Assembly (NCBI RefSeq): GCF_900451195.1
Contig: NZ_UGHR01000004.1
Span: 62,001-126,000 of the forward strand
Reading direction: 5' to 3'
Length of the DNA: 64,000 bases
Source: Iodobacter fluviatilis
GTDB lineage: Bacteria; Pseudomonadota; Gammaproteobacteria; Burkholderiales; Chitinibacteraceae
Positions 1-8,141 of this stretch are shown piece by piece (position 1 is the stretch's first letter; every line of letters starts with the position of its first letter). The position numbers were made by a program, and so were the translations under genes. The notes below the pieces were generated by a model. That model made no database searches. It saw only the letters and a list, made by a program, of their open reading frames with translations, and was not told the origin of the DNA.

Positions 1-501
1 AAGTGGAAAAACATACAAGATTTAGTGGCCTGGATTAGCAAAAAAGGCGAGGAAGACGATAAAAGCCTGATCGATATCGTGCAAACCATCGCGCTGATCA
101 CCATGTTGGAAGGGCGTGATGAAGAAGAGGTGGATGCGGTAAAGCTATCTACCTTGCATGCATCCAAAGGGCTGGAATATCCGCATGTGTTTTTGATCGG
201 CTGTGAAGAAAACATCTTGCCGCATCAGAATTCGATTGAAAGCAATATGGTGGAAGAAGAGCGGCGGCTGATGTATGTGGGCATTACCCGCGCCCAGCGC
301 ACACTGACCATTAGCTATTGCGGCAAGCGTCGCCGTGCTGGGGAATGGCAAATTACCGAGCCAAGCCGCTTTTTAAAAGAATTACCGCCCGAAGATGTGA
401 TCATCAGTGGCCGCTTGGCAGGGGACAAGCCCAAACCCGCCATGACAAAGGAAGAGCGTAAAGCTAAAAATGCTGAGCTGATGGCAAGGATAGGGAAGTA
501 A
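1..501 (+). CDS. rep: ATP-dependent DNA helicase Rep, C-terminal part (5' end outside window)
   Basis: The reading frame is open from base 1, so this is the last ~166 residues of a larger protein. It carries the superfamily 1A helicase motif V/VI region: LHASKGLEYPHVFLIGCEE, then EEERRLMYVGITRAQ, which holds the motif VI arginine. The LPHQNS and EPSRFLKELP segments match Rep more closely than UvrD or PcrA. Rep is a 3'-5' translocase that clears proteins ahead of replication forks and restarts stalled forks in the cytoplasm. The C-terminus is short and lysine-rich (KAKNAELMARIGK), like the Rep tail that contacts the replicative helicase in E. coli. The ATP-binding half cannot be seen here. Confidence 0.9.
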   Translation, partial: KWKNIQDLVAWISKKGEEDDKSLIDIVQTIALITMLEGRDEEEVDAVKLSTLHASKGLEYPHVFLIGCEENILPHQNSIESNMVEEERRLMYVGITRAQRTLTISYCGKRRRAGEWQITEPSRFLKELPPEDVIISGRLAGDKPKPAMTKEERKAKNAELMARIGK

Positions 502-995
502 GCACCGCCTGCAGAAAAAAAGGCCATGCTCAGAGCGGGTAAGGGAGCATAAGGGGAACCTGGCACTTGTTCAACGCTCTGAGCCGCTAGGATTTGCGAT
601 TTTGCGGTGTTACTTCGTTTGACTAAACACTTACTGATTTACATCTAAGAATTCTTATTCGGAAGGCGTATTCTGCTTGCCACATGCAACAGGATGATCT
701 GTGCATGCGATTTGCCTGGCAGATTGATACTGCCCCAAGTCTTGAATGTAGATAATTTGAGTAAGAGATCCGTACTTTTTAGCGATGAAATATCTTCACT
801 TCTGGCATAAAAGCCGGCGGGGTCGAAACTTATTCATGCGGATGGGATAATCGCAATAGGCTAAGACGAAAATGTATGCTTGCACAAAGTAAGCATTTTG
901 TAGGTATGATCGCGAACAAAATCAAGAAATCAGAAAGAAAATTATCCAAGATATTTTTGATTTGAAGATTCCACCTTATTCAGGAGTAAGACCTA
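502..995. other. Intergenic region upstream of pyk, probable promoter
   Basis: No convincing gene in this 494-base gap. A near-consensus -10 (TATGAT, 905-910) is preceded by TTGCAC at 880-885, a 19-base spacing that is longer than ideal. An inverted repeat ATGCTT-N9-AAGCAT (876-896) overlaps the -35 and could be an operator for pyk. The rest is AT-rich with no recognisable motif. This is seen in sequence only; promoter activity is inferred. Confidence 0.4.
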
Positions 996-2426
996 ATGAT
1001 CAGAGGCACAAAGATTGTTGCAACCCTCGGCCCCGCTTCCAACGACCCTAAGGTCTTGGAGCAGCTGATTCAGGCCGGGGTGAATATGGTTAGGCTGAAC
1101 TTCTCCCATGGCACCGCACAAGACCATACCGATCGCGCTAATTTAGTGCGTTCTATTGCAGAGCGCCTCGGGCAATCTGTTGCGGTTCTGGCTGATTTGC
1201 AAGGCCCCAAGATTCGCGTTGGTAAGTTTGAAAACGGCAAAATTGAGCTAGTAAAAGGCACTGAGTTTATTCTGGATGCGGCTTGTGAGCTGGGTAATCA
1301 GGATTATGTGGGCCTAGATTACAAAGAATTGCCTAATGATGTGGTGTCGGGCGATATTTTATTGCTGGATGACGGCAAAATTAAGCTGGAAGTTATTTCG
1401 GTAACGGGCGTTAAAGTTTTAACGAAAGTTCTTGTGGGCGGCACCTTATCTAATAATAAGGGTATCAATCGCCAAGGCGGCGGCTTAACAGCGCCCGCGC
1501 TGACCGAAAAAGACATGGCCGATATCAAAACAGCGGCTGCATTGCATGCTGATTATGTGGCTGTTTCATTCCCTAAGAGTGGCAGCGATATGCACCTGGC
1601 GCGTACTCTTTTGCTGGCAGAAGGCAGCCATGCAGGTTTGATCGCCAAAATTGAGCGTACCGAAGCCATCACCAATCTGGTAGAAATCCTGGAAGCGTCC
1701 GACGGTATTATGGTGGCGCGTGGTGATCTGGCCGTTGAAGTGGGCGATGCGGCTGTACCTGCCTTGCAAAAGCGCATGATTAAGATGGCGCGTCAGATGC
1801 GCAAATTGTCGATTACGGCGACGCAAATGATGGAATCCATGATCAGCAGCCCGGTGCCTACACGCGCTGAAGTGTCTGATGTGGCCAATGCGGTGCTCGA
1901 TGGTACTGATGCGGTGATGTTGTCGGCTGAATCAGCTGCGGGTAAGTACCCTGTAGAATCAGTAGAAGCCATGTTGCGTGTTTGCCAGGAAGTAGAAAAA
2001 CACGCAGATATGCAAAGCGATAATGATTTTATCAGTGATGCAGTGGTTGAGCGTATCGATCAGGGTATTTCAATGGCGGCAGTTTATGCTGCCAGCCATT
2101 TGCCGATGAAGGCGATCGTGGCCCTGACTGATTCAGGTACTTCGGTACTGTGGCTGTCACGCTATATCAGCGCTGTGCCTATTATGGCCGTTACACAAAA
2201 CTTGGCAACTTACCGTAAACTTGCTTTATATCGCCATGTTCAGCCAATGCTTATGCCAGAATCCGTAGGTAATGAGCGCGATGCACAAATTGCTCATGTG
2301 AAGATGGCCTTGGTGCGTGATGAGCGTGTTGTTGCTGGTGATTGCTTCGCAATGACTTGGGGTTCGCAAGCCGGTCTGGGTGCAAACACCCTGCAAATTG
2401 TAAAAATCGACACTCCGCAGGCTTAA
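996..2426 (+). CDS. pyk: Pyruvate kinase
   Basis: Converts phosphoenolpyruvate and ADP to pyruvate and ATP, the last step of glycolysis, in the cytoplasm. The 476-aa length matches bacterial PykA. It opens with RGTKIVATLGPASN and has the substrate-binding segment NFSHG, the catalytic lysine region AKIER, the metal-binding stretch MVARGDLAVEVG and the family signature TATQMMESMISSP-PTRAEVSDVANAV. The C-terminal regulatory domain is complete. The start has a good ribosome binding site (CAGGAG at 981-986). A strong terminator follows at 2464-2517, so the gene is probably monocistronic. An inverted repeat overlaps its likely promoter. Confidence 0.96.
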   Translation: MIRGTKIVATLGPASNDPKVLEQLIQAGVNMVRLNFSHGTAQDHTDRANLVRSIAERLGQSVAVLADLQGPKIRVGKFENGKIELVKGTEFILDAACELGNQDYVGLDYKELPNDVVSGDILLLDDGKIKLEVISVTGVKVLTKVLVGGTLSNNKGINRQGGGLTAPALTEKDMADIKTAAALHADYVAVSFPKSGSDMHLARTLLLAEGSHAGLIAKIERTEAITNLVEILEASDGIMVARGDLAVEVGDAAVPALQKRMIKMARQMRKLSITATQMMESMISSPVPTRAEVSDVANAVLDGTDAVMLSAESAAGKYPVESVEAMLRVCQEVEKHADMQSDNDFISDAVVERIDQGISMAAVYAASHLPMKAIVALTDSGTSVLWLSRYISAVPIMAVTQNLATYRKLALYRHVQPMLMPESVGNERDAQIAHVKMALVRDERVVAGDCFAMTWGSQAGLGANTLQIVKIDTPQA

Positions 2427-2463
2427 CACCATTTGTTAAGGCGCAAGGCGCAGATGTAAGTCA

Positions 2464-2517
2464 AACGGCGTGATACTCTGGCTGCCCGGCGGGCAGTCAG
2501 GGAGCGCCGTTTTTTTT
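2464..2517 (+). terminator. Rho-independent terminator of pyk
   Basis: Outer arms AACGGCG (2464-2470) and CGCCGTT pair, with an inner CTGCCC-GGC-GGGCAG hairpin, and the stem is followed by a run of eight T. It lies between pyk and coaD on the same strand. Confidence 0.85.
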
Positions 2518-2578
2518 GTCCCGAATATGGGCTTGCTGGCGGTATTGAGCACAATCTTTTAAATAGGAAGTGATCCCC

Positions 2579-3088
2579 ATGCGTAAAGGGGTATATGCAG
2601 GTAGCTTTGATCCGGTCACGAATGGTCATCTGTGGATGATCGAACATGGCGTGGGTATGTTTGATGAAATGATTGTTGCGATTGGCGATAATCCGGACAA
2701 AACATACACCTTTAGCCTGGCTGAGCGTTTGGCCATGCTCAGAGAAACCACCGCACATTTGCCTTCTTTGCGGGTGGAGTCTTTTGAAAATTCATTTCTG
2801 GTGAATTATGCCCGCGAGCAAGGGGCTAATTTTATTTTGCGCGGCATTCGTGAAGCGGCCGATTACGAGTTCGAGCGCAAAATGCGCTATGTAAACGCCG
2901 ATCTTGCCCCGCATATTGATACCGTGTTTTTGATGCCGCCGCGTGAAATTGCAGAGGTGAGCTCTACCATGGTGAAGGGCCTTGTCGGCCCTGCAGGCTG
3001 GCAGGGCGTAGTGCGGCAATACGTGCCCGAGCCGGTGTTTAATCGCTTTCTTGCGCTGAGGGCGAGCCAGGCTCAGCCTGAGGCTTGA
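2579..3088 (+). CDS. coaD: Phosphopantetheine adenylyltransferase
   Basis: Transfers AMP from ATP to 4'-phosphopantetheine to give dephospho-CoA, the penultimate step of coenzyme A synthesis. The nucleotidyltransferase signature is clear: [15 protein letters not shown] with the T/HxGH-type motif at the N-terminus, later [15 protein letters not shown] and the [11 protein letters not shown]-binding segment. I chose the ATG at 2579 rather than the GTG at 2570 because AGGAAG (2565-2570) sits 8 bases upstream of the ATG and the protein then begins [12 protein letters not shown] as in homologues (169 aa; E. coli 159 aa). The C-terminal tail is about ten residues longer than E. coli CoaD. Confidence 0.96.
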   Translation: MRKGVYAGSFDPVTNGHLWMIEHGVGMFDEMIVAIGDNPDKTYTFSLAERLAMLRETTAHLPSLRVESFENSFLVNYAREQGANFILRGIREAADYEFERKMRYVNADLAPHIDTVFLMPPREIAEVSSTMVKGLVGPAGWQGVVRQYVPEPVFNRFLALRASQAQPEA

Positions 3089-3202
3089 TCCTGTGTTTTA
3101 AGCGCGGCGTGGCCTGATATCGGAGCGGCAGTCGATTAGTGCAGGCTGGTTTTGGCTCTGCCTGTTACACTTCTGCTTTTATGTGCTCAAGATTTTATAA
3201 AA

Positions 3203-4144
3203 ATGGCTGATATCGCTAGCTTTCGTAACCGCTTTGCCAAAAACGTTAAACATTGGGGCAAATGGGCCCGCCGGCAGGGCATTACTTGCTACCGTGTATA
3301 CGATAGAGATGTACCTGAATTCCCTGTAATCGTTGATTTCTATGAAGGCCGTGTGCACTTGCAGGAAGTGGCCACCGGCTGGATGGAAAGCGATGAAGAC
3401 CACGCCGATTGGCTGGAAGCGATTCGCAATGCCTGTGCTGAGGTGCTGGATATTGATGAATCCGCCGTGGTGCTGAAATTGCGCCAGCGGCAAAAAGGCC
3501 TGCAGCAGTATGAAAAGCTGGAAGGCGAGCTGTCTGAAGACTTTGTGGTGCAGGAAGGCGGCAATCAATTCTGGGTGAATTTAGGTGCCTACCTTGATAC
3601 CGGCTTATTTCTGGATCACCGCAATACCCGCAAACGGGTGATGGAAGAAGCCAAAGGCAAACGCTTCCTGAATCTGTTTAGCTATACCGGCTCCTTCAGC
3701 GTTTACGCTGCTGCCGGTGGTGCCACACATACCACTACCGTGGATATGTCGAATACCTACCTAGAATGGGCCGAGCGTAATTTTGCTTTAAATGGCATGG
3801 ATCCATCCCGCCATCAGCGCGTACGTGCCGATGTGTTTGAATTTTTATCCGAAGCCTTAAGCGAAAGCACCCGCTATGATCTGATCGTGATGGACCCGCC
3901 CTCGTTTTCTAATTCCAAAAAAATGAATGGTATTCTGGATATCCAGCGTGACCATTCTTGGCTGTTAGAAAGCGTACTAGCCCTGCTGAAACCGGGCGGC
4001 GTGCTGTACTTCTCCAATAATCTGCGTACCTTTACGCTGGATGACTGGCTAAAGCCCATGTGCACCGATATCTCTGGGCAATCTGTACCGGAAGACTTCC
4101 GCAACCGCAAAATCCATCAGTGTTTCAGGTTTGTAAAAGCTTAA
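3203..4144 (+). CDS. Stand-alone RlmK-like 23S rRNA methyltransferase
   Basis: Class I SAM-dependent methyltransferase resembling the C-terminal (RlmK) half of E. coli RlmKL, which makes m7G2069 in 23S rRNA. Visible features are NRFAKNVKHWGKWARRQG and the catalytic-domain elements LFLDHRNTR, FLNLFSYTGSFSVYAAAGG (SAM motif I), TTTVDMSNTYLEWAERNF and the MDPPSFSNSKKM motif IV. The N-terminal THUMP/RlmL half of RlmKL is absent, so this is a separate polypeptide of 313 aa. The ATG at 3203 is preferred over the upstream TTG at 3152, whose extra 17 residues do not resemble the family. Target nucleotide is inferred from homology. Confidence 0.85.
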   Translation: MADIASFRNRFAKNVKHWGKWARRQGITCYRVYDRDVPEFPVIVDFYEGRVHLQEVATGWMESDEDHADWLEAIRNACAEVLDIDESAVVLKLRQRQKGLQQYEKLEGELSEDFVVQEGGNQFWVNLGAYLDTGLFLDHRNTRKRVMEEAKGKRFLNLFSYTGSFSVYAAAGGATHTTTVDMSNTYLEWAERNFALNGMDPSRHQRVRADVFEFLSEALSESTRYDLIVMDPPSFSNSKKMNGILDIQRDHSWLLESVLALLKPGGVLYFSNNLRTFTLDDWLKPMCTDISGQSVPEDFRNRKIHQCFRFVKA

Positions 4145-4153
4145 CTTTAAGCA

Positions 4154-4280
4154 TGGCTAAACCTTGAACCACCGAGGTCACAGAGAGCACAGAAGTTCAT
4201 AGAGAAAGAAGGTGTTGTTGGTGTTCTCTGTGGCTCTCTGTGCTCTCCTTTTCTCTGTGGTTAAAGATTTGGCTTAGCCA
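4154..4280. repeat. Long imperfect palindrome, copy A
   Basis: The ends TGGCTAA and TTAGCCA pair, and the arms contain matching GAGAGCACAGA / TCTGTGCTCTC and ACCAC / GTGGT blocks around a short centre, so the transcript could fold into one long hairpin. The same sequence family recurs at 5712-5859 and 46689-46808. It lies between two plus-strand genes. Confidence 0.8.
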
Positions 4281-4318
4281 GATCATATTGATGCCCGTTT
4301 GTTTGGATTACCCCGTTC

Positions 4319-5710
4319 ATGAATAACCCCTATTTTTCTTTCCCTCTCGTTCTGATTGATTTAGAAACCACTGGTGCAAATCCGAATACAGATCGTATTA
4401 CTGAAGTGGGTATTGTGCAGATCGACGAGCAGGGCAGCCGCAGTTGGTCGCAGCTGGTGAATCCGGGGAAAGAGATTCCTGCTTTTATTCAGGAGCTGAC
4501 CGGCATCAGTAATGAAATGGTGGCCGATGCGCCGCCATTTGCCGATATAGCGGAGCAGGTGCTGGAGCTGTTGCAGGGGCGGGTGTTTGTGGCGCATAAC
4601 GCGCGCTTTGATTACGGGTTTTTAAAACAGGAATTCAAACGCCTCGATATGCGTTTACAGGCGCAGGTGCTGTGCACCGTAAAGCTGTCACGTAAGCTTT
4701 ATCCGGCCGAGCATAAACACAGCTTAGATGCCCTGATTGCCCGCTACGGGCTGACTTTCTCTGGCGGCCGTCACCGCGCCCTTACCGATGCCGAGTTATT
4801 GCAGCAGTTTCTGGATGTAGCGCTGAAAGATCATGGCTCTGAGGTGCTGCATCAGGCGATTGCCGAATTATTACGCCAGCCTGCCCTGCCTCCTGCGCTG
4901 GACCCGGCCCAGATTGATGAATTGCCAGAGTCGTCTGGCGTTTACATCTTTTATGGCTCAGATGATGTGGCCCTTTATATTGGTAAAAATCACAATATCA
5001 GAAAGCGTGTGCTGGCCCATTTTGGCGATGCTAATCCTAAAGAAGTGCAGTTGGCGAAACGCACACAAAGGCTGGCCTGGCATGAAACATCGGGCGAGCT
5101 GGGGGCTGTGTTGCTTGAAACCAGCTTGGTTTCCCAATTAGAGCCAAGTTACAACCCGCCGCAGCGACGGATTAAAGAGCTGGGTGCTTGGCGCTTAGCA
5201 GCTAAAGACGACGTACTGCAGCCCTATTGGACGCCGTGGGCCGAAGTGGGAAGTGAGCCGGTGTTTGGCCCATTCCGCTCCCGCCGTGAAGCGGCCAATG
5301 TATTAAATAAAATGATCGATGGTCATGGCTTATGCAGGCAGGTTTTGGGGCTGGAGCCTAAGCCTAAATCGATGACCCCTTGCTCGGCGTTTTTAGAAGG
5401 CCGCTGTCGTGGTGCCTGTGTGGGCCGCGATATGACGCACAACGCTCGTTTTTCTGCGGCAATGGAGCGCTATCGTTTTCCGGTGTGGCCCTACAAGGGG
5501 GCCGTTGCGCTGGCAGAAGGCCCAGAATGGGCGCCTGTGCTGCAGGTGTTTGATCAATGGTGCTATCTGGGGGCGATCAATCACATTGACGAGTTAGCCA
5601 CCTTAATGGCCAAGCCACGTAAATTTGAACTGGATGTATTTAAGCTGATTCAGAAAGAATTCAAAAAGCAGGGGCATAAATTGCAGAAGCTTGGAGAGGT
5701 AAATCTTTAA
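4319..5710 (+). CDS. DnaQ-family 3'-5' exonuclease fused to GIY-YIG endonuclease domain
   Basis: 463 aa with two nuclease domains. Residues ~5-170 are a DEDDh exonuclease like Pol III epsilon: LVLIDLETTGANP (Exo I), VAHNARFDYGFL (Exo II) and HRALTDAELL (Exo III). Residues ~195-285 are a GIY-YIG domain like UvrC/Cho: SSGVYIFYGSDDVALYIGK followed by NIRKRVLAHF. The C-terminal ~170 residues contain CSAFLEGRCRGACVG, similar to a region after the GIY-YIG domain of Cho/UvrC relatives. Such fusions are known in other bacteria and are thought to act in DNA repair; the precise substrate is not established. It is flanked on both sides by copies of a long palindrome. Confidence 0.88.
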   Translation: MNNPYFSFPLVLIDLETTGANPNTDRITEVGIVQIDEQGSRSWSQLVNPGKEIPAFIQELTGISNEMVADAPPFADIAEQVLELLQGRVFVAHNARFDYGFLKQEFKRLDMRLQAQVLCTVKLSRKLYPAEHKHSLDALIARYGLTFSGGRHRALTDAELLQQFLDVALKDHGSEVLHQAIAELLRQPALPPALDPAQIDELPESSGVYIFYGSDDVALYIGKNHNIRKRVLAHFGDANPKEVQLAKRTQRLAWHETSGELGAVLLETSLVSQLEPSYNPPQRRIKELGAWRLAAKDDVLQPYWTPWAEVGSEPVFGPFRSRREAANVLNKMIDGHGLCRQVLGLEPKPKSMTPCSAFLEGRCRGACVGRDMTHNARFSAAMERYRFPVWPYKGAVALAEGPEWAPVLQVFDQWCYLGAINHIDELATLMAKPRKFELDVFKLIQKEFKKQGHKLQKLGEVNL

Positions 5711-5711
5711 G

Positions 5712-5859
5712 CCCACACCTTGAAATATGGAGAGCACAGAGGACACGGAGTTCCACGAAAAAAACTTTAAGGCATTTTTTAAAAAGCACTTAAATTGTTC
5801 TTAAGTTTCTTTTGTTTTTTTTCCGTGTTCTCTTTTTTCTCCGCGTTTCAAGATGTGGG
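5712..5859. repeat. Long imperfect palindrome, copy B
   Basis: The ends CCCACACCTTGAAA and TTTCAAGATGTGGG pair, with inner GAGAGCACAGAGGACACGGAG-type sequence facing TCCGTGTTCTC. It sits between convergent genes, where it could also terminate transcription from both sides. The centre is longer and more AT-rich than in copies A and C. Confidence 0.75.
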
Positions 5860-5876
5860 TTTTGATGTAATCAGCA

Positions 5877-6587
5877 TTAAGCCGCGTAAATCACAAACAC
5901 CGTCGGGCGTTTGTGTAGATCGGGTTTAGGGCCGCTTTTCCAGTCTGCGGCGGTTTTACTCACAATAAACTCATTTGGCGTGGTTAAGTCGCAAGCGACA
6001 GTGAGTTGGGTACTGCCTTTTAAACCGAGCAAGAGAGCATCAAATAAAGCGCCGTTGCGGTAAGGTGTTTCTATCATCAGCTCGGCTTGTTTATTGCGGA
6101 ACGAGTCGTTTTCCAGCTGGCGGATGGCTTCAAGGCGGGCCGGATCCTGCGAGGGAATATAGCCGTTAAATCGGAACTTCTGGCCGTTGGCACCCGCCCC
6201 CATCAGGGCAAGCAAGATTGACGATGGCCCAACCAGTGGCGCGACTTTAATGCCCTTACGATGCGCTAAACGGATCAGGTTAGCACCTGGATCGGCGACG
6301 CCAGGGCAGCCCGCTTCGCTCATTAAACCAACATCGTGACCATCTAGCAGCGGCTTGAGCAGGGCGCTGAGCGCGTCTTCTTTGGTGTGCTCGTTCAGTT
6401 CTTCCATCCACAGGCTGCGCAGCTCGTGTGGCGTGCCAAATTCTTTTAAGAAGGCCCGAGCGGTTTTAGGCGCTTCAACAATAAAGTGTGTTAAGCGCTG
6501 CGCTGTGGCGAGTACGTCAGCCGGAATCACGCTGGCCAGTGTGTCTGTACCCAGCGGGACAGGAATCAAATACAGGGTGCCGCTCAT
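5877..6587 (-). CDS. SAM-dependent methyltransferase of the tetrapyrrole-methylase/RsmI fold
   Basis: 236 aa with the RsmI-like order of motifs: LYLIPVPLGTD at the N-terminus, LMSEAGCPGVADPGA, LVGPSSILLALMGAG, and MIETPYRNGALFDALL. RsmI itself methylates the ribose O2' of C1402 in 16S rRNA; this protein is a diverged paralogue (VPLGTD replaces the usual ATPIGNLGD), so its substrate is unknown to me. Its start codon overlaps the maf stop by 4 bases, which points to translational coupling. An operon of nucleotide clean-up and RNA modification is plausible but not proven. Confidence 0.8.
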   Translation of the reverse strand: MSGTLYLIPVPLGTDTLASVIPADVLATAQRLTHFIVEAPKTARAFLKEFGTPHELRSLWMEELNEHTKEDALSALLKPLLDGHDVGLMSEAGCPGVADPGANLIRLAHRKGIKVAPLVGPSSILLALMGAGANGQKFRFNGYIPSQDPARLEAIRQLENDSFRNKQAELMIETPYRNGALFDALLLGLKGSTQLTVACDLTTPNEFIVSKTAADWKSGPKPDLHKRPTVFVIYAA

Positions 6588-7168
6588 AGCAGTGGAAATC
6601 CTTCATTTTTTAACATGGTAATTAATTCAATCAGCGGCAGGCCAATAATGGCGGCAGGATCTTTACCCTCGATGGCGGCAATCATCACAATGCCCAAGCC
6701 TTCGGTTTTGGCGCTGCCCGCGCAGTTATAGGGTTTTTCGCGCTGCAAGTAGGATTCGATCTCGGCATCGCTGTAGTCACGCATTGTTACGCGGGTAATA
6801 TCTACACAATGCTGTTCTTGGCCCGTGGCGGTGTTGTAAAGGCAAAGTGCGGTATGAAATGCCAGTGTGTGGCCGCGCATTTTACTTAACTGATGAACGG
6901 CGCGCTCATGGTTTCCAGGCTTACCCAGCTGTTCACCATTTAACAGTGCCACTTGATCGGAGCCAATAATCAGGCTGTCCGGGTATTGATCAGCCAGTAC
7001 GCGGGCTTTGGCAATGGCGAGGCGCAGGCTGGTGTCGCCCGCTGTTTCGCCGGGCAGGGCGCTTTCGTCCAGATCGGGCGCTGCAGTTACAAATGGAATA
7101 CCTAGCCGCTCCAGCAATTCTTTGCGATAGGGCGAGGTCGATGCGAGGACTAATCGAGGTAAGTGCAT
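6584..7168 (-). CDS. yceF: Maf family nucleotide pyrophosphatase, YceF type (7-methyl-GTP)
   Basis: Hydrolyses modified nucleoside triphosphates, in the YceF subfamily preferring 7-methyl-GTP, so that they are not built into RNA. The N-terminus LVLASTSPYRKELLERLG is the Maf signature; the catalytic segment reads IIGSDQV as in YceF, not ADT as in the dTTP/UTP subfamily. CAGSAKTEGLG and DPAAIIGLPL are also family-typical. Length 194 aa equals E. coli YceF. It is transcribed away from yceD, with a 4-base overlap into the downstream methyltransferase gene. Confidence 0.92.
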   Translation of the reverse strand: MHLPRLVLASTSPYRKELLERLGIPFVTAAPDLDESALPGETAGDTSLRLAIAKARVLADQYPDSLIIGSDQVALLNGEQLGKPGNHERAVHQLSKMRGHTLAFHTALCLYNTATGQEQHCVDITRVTMRDYSDAEIESYLQREKPYNCAGSAKTEGLGIVMIAAIEGKDPAAIIGLPLIELITMLKNEGFPLL

Positions 7169-7197
7169 GGATTTGTTAGACTCTTACGTAAATGACT

Positions 7198-7227
7198 TTG
7201 ACAGGGTTAGTTAAGAGATTGTATCAT
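7198..7227 (+). promoter_or_regulatory. Sigma-70 promoter for yceD-rpmF-plsX-fab operon
   Basis: TTGACA at 7198-7203 and TATCAT at 7222-7227 are separated by 18 bases. The -10 overlaps the first in-frame ATG of yceD (7226), so a transcript starting near 7234 would lack that codon; this supports the downstream ATG at 7259 as the real start. Not tested experimentally here. Confidence 0.65.
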
Positions 7228-7258
7228 GCGCGGTTTCTTGTATTCGTTCTGGTTCCTT

Positions 7259-7747
7259 ATGACTGTTATTCACAGCGGTCAATTCGCGCTTGAAGGCGAA
7301 AAGATTGAAGGTACGATCCCGCTGTCTGAGTTAGGCCGCTTACATGATCTGCTTGCTAGTACTGAGGGCAGCATGGTCTGGAAGTTGTCTAGCGGCATTG
7401 ATAAGTTAGAGCGGCCGTGGTTATTTGTTGATGTGGAAGGCGAAGTTCAACTCGTTTGCCAGCGTTGCTTAAAGCCCATGCCCTTTTTTGTTAATGTGGG
7501 TAGCACTCTCGTACAGTTTCCAGACGAGGCCCATCTTGATGAGGCAGAAAACGCTGACGAAGATCTCGAAGGTATCGTTATCGATCCCGAGCTCGACGTT
7601 ATTGCGTTGATAGAAGATGAAATTCTGCTTGCCTTGCCCTTCGCGTCCCGACACGAAGACTGTGGTGCAGATCGCATTGTTTTAAAAGATTCAAAACCGA
7701 ATCCGTTTGCTGTCCTGGCTCAGTTGAAAACCAGGGAAGCGGAATAA
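7259..7747 (+). CDS. yceD: YceD / DUF177 protein, 23S rRNA accumulation
   Basis: Small acidic protein of the DUF177 family, almost always encoded just before rpmF and implicated in accumulation of 23S rRNA. It shows the hallmark VQLVCQRCLKPM and a second conserved region HEDCGADR. The middle is very acidic (DEAENADEDLEG). The frame is open further upstream to ATG 7226, which would add LYSFWFL-type residues atypical of the family and overlaps a promoter -10, so I prefer 7259 (162 aa). It lies 36 bases upstream of rpmF, the classic arrangement that leads into phospholipid and fatty-acid genes. Confidence 0.88.
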   Translation: MTVIHSGQFALEGEKIEGTIPLSELGRLHDLLASTEGSMVWKLSSGIDKLERPWLFVDVEGEVQLVCQRCLKPMPFFVNVGSTLVQFPDEAHLDEAENADEDLEGIVIDPELDVIALIEDEILLALPFASRHEDCGADRIVLKDSKPNPFAVLAQLKTREAE

Positions 7748-7783
7748 ACTGTCAATTAAACTGGTTTTCAAGGAGCTACAATC

Positions 7784-7963
7784 ATGGCTGTTCAACAGAA
7801 TAAAAAGTCCCCGTCCAAGCGTGGCATGCGTCGTGCACACGACTTCCTTACCGCTCCGGCGCTGGCAGTTGAAGCTACGACTGGTGAAGCACATTTGCGT
7901 CACCACATCTCCCCAAATGGCTTTTACCGCGGTCGTCGCGTTATCAAAGCTAAGGGCGAGTAA
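7784..7963 (+). CDS. rpmF: 50S ribosomal protein L32
   Basis: 59-residue protein beginning [20 protein letters not shown], the L32 N-terminal signature, and ending [14 protein letters not shown]32 is a small basic protein of the large ribosomal subunit. The ribosome binding site AAGGAG lies at 7770-7775. It has no cysteines, so it is the zinc-free type. Gene order yceD-rpmF-plsX is conserved in many proteobacteria. Confidence 0.96.
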   Translation: MAVQQNKKSPSKRGMRRAHDFLTAPALAVEATTGEAHLRHHISPNGFYRGRRVIKAKGE

Positions 7964-7970
7964 TCCCTTT

Positions 7971-8020
7971 TACAACCTCAGGGTTGTAATATGCGGCGCA
8001 AGCGGGCAACCCTTGCGCCG
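7971..8020 (+). promoter_or_regulatory. Two hairpins between rpmF and plsX
   Basis: TACAACC-TCAG-GGTTGTA (7971-7988) and CGGCGCAAG-N9-CTTGCGCCG (7994-8020) are back-to-back inverted repeats without a T-run. They could act as RNA processing or stability elements that separate L32 expression from that of plsX. Function is inferred. Confidence 0.5.
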
Positions 8021-8141
8021 TTCGCCGTTCTGGATTCCCCAGTCTGTGCCTTTTTTGGAGCTCTGATTGCAGCGTTTTTCCGGCCGCGTACTGAGTGGCT
8101 GATAAATACTCTCTGGCTCCTTACAGGACTTGTTGCCCCCG

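Noticed and set aside
3152..3202. TTG start extending the RlmK-like protein by 17 residues
   Set aside because: The added hydrophobic residues are not family-like and the ATG at 3203 fits homologues better.
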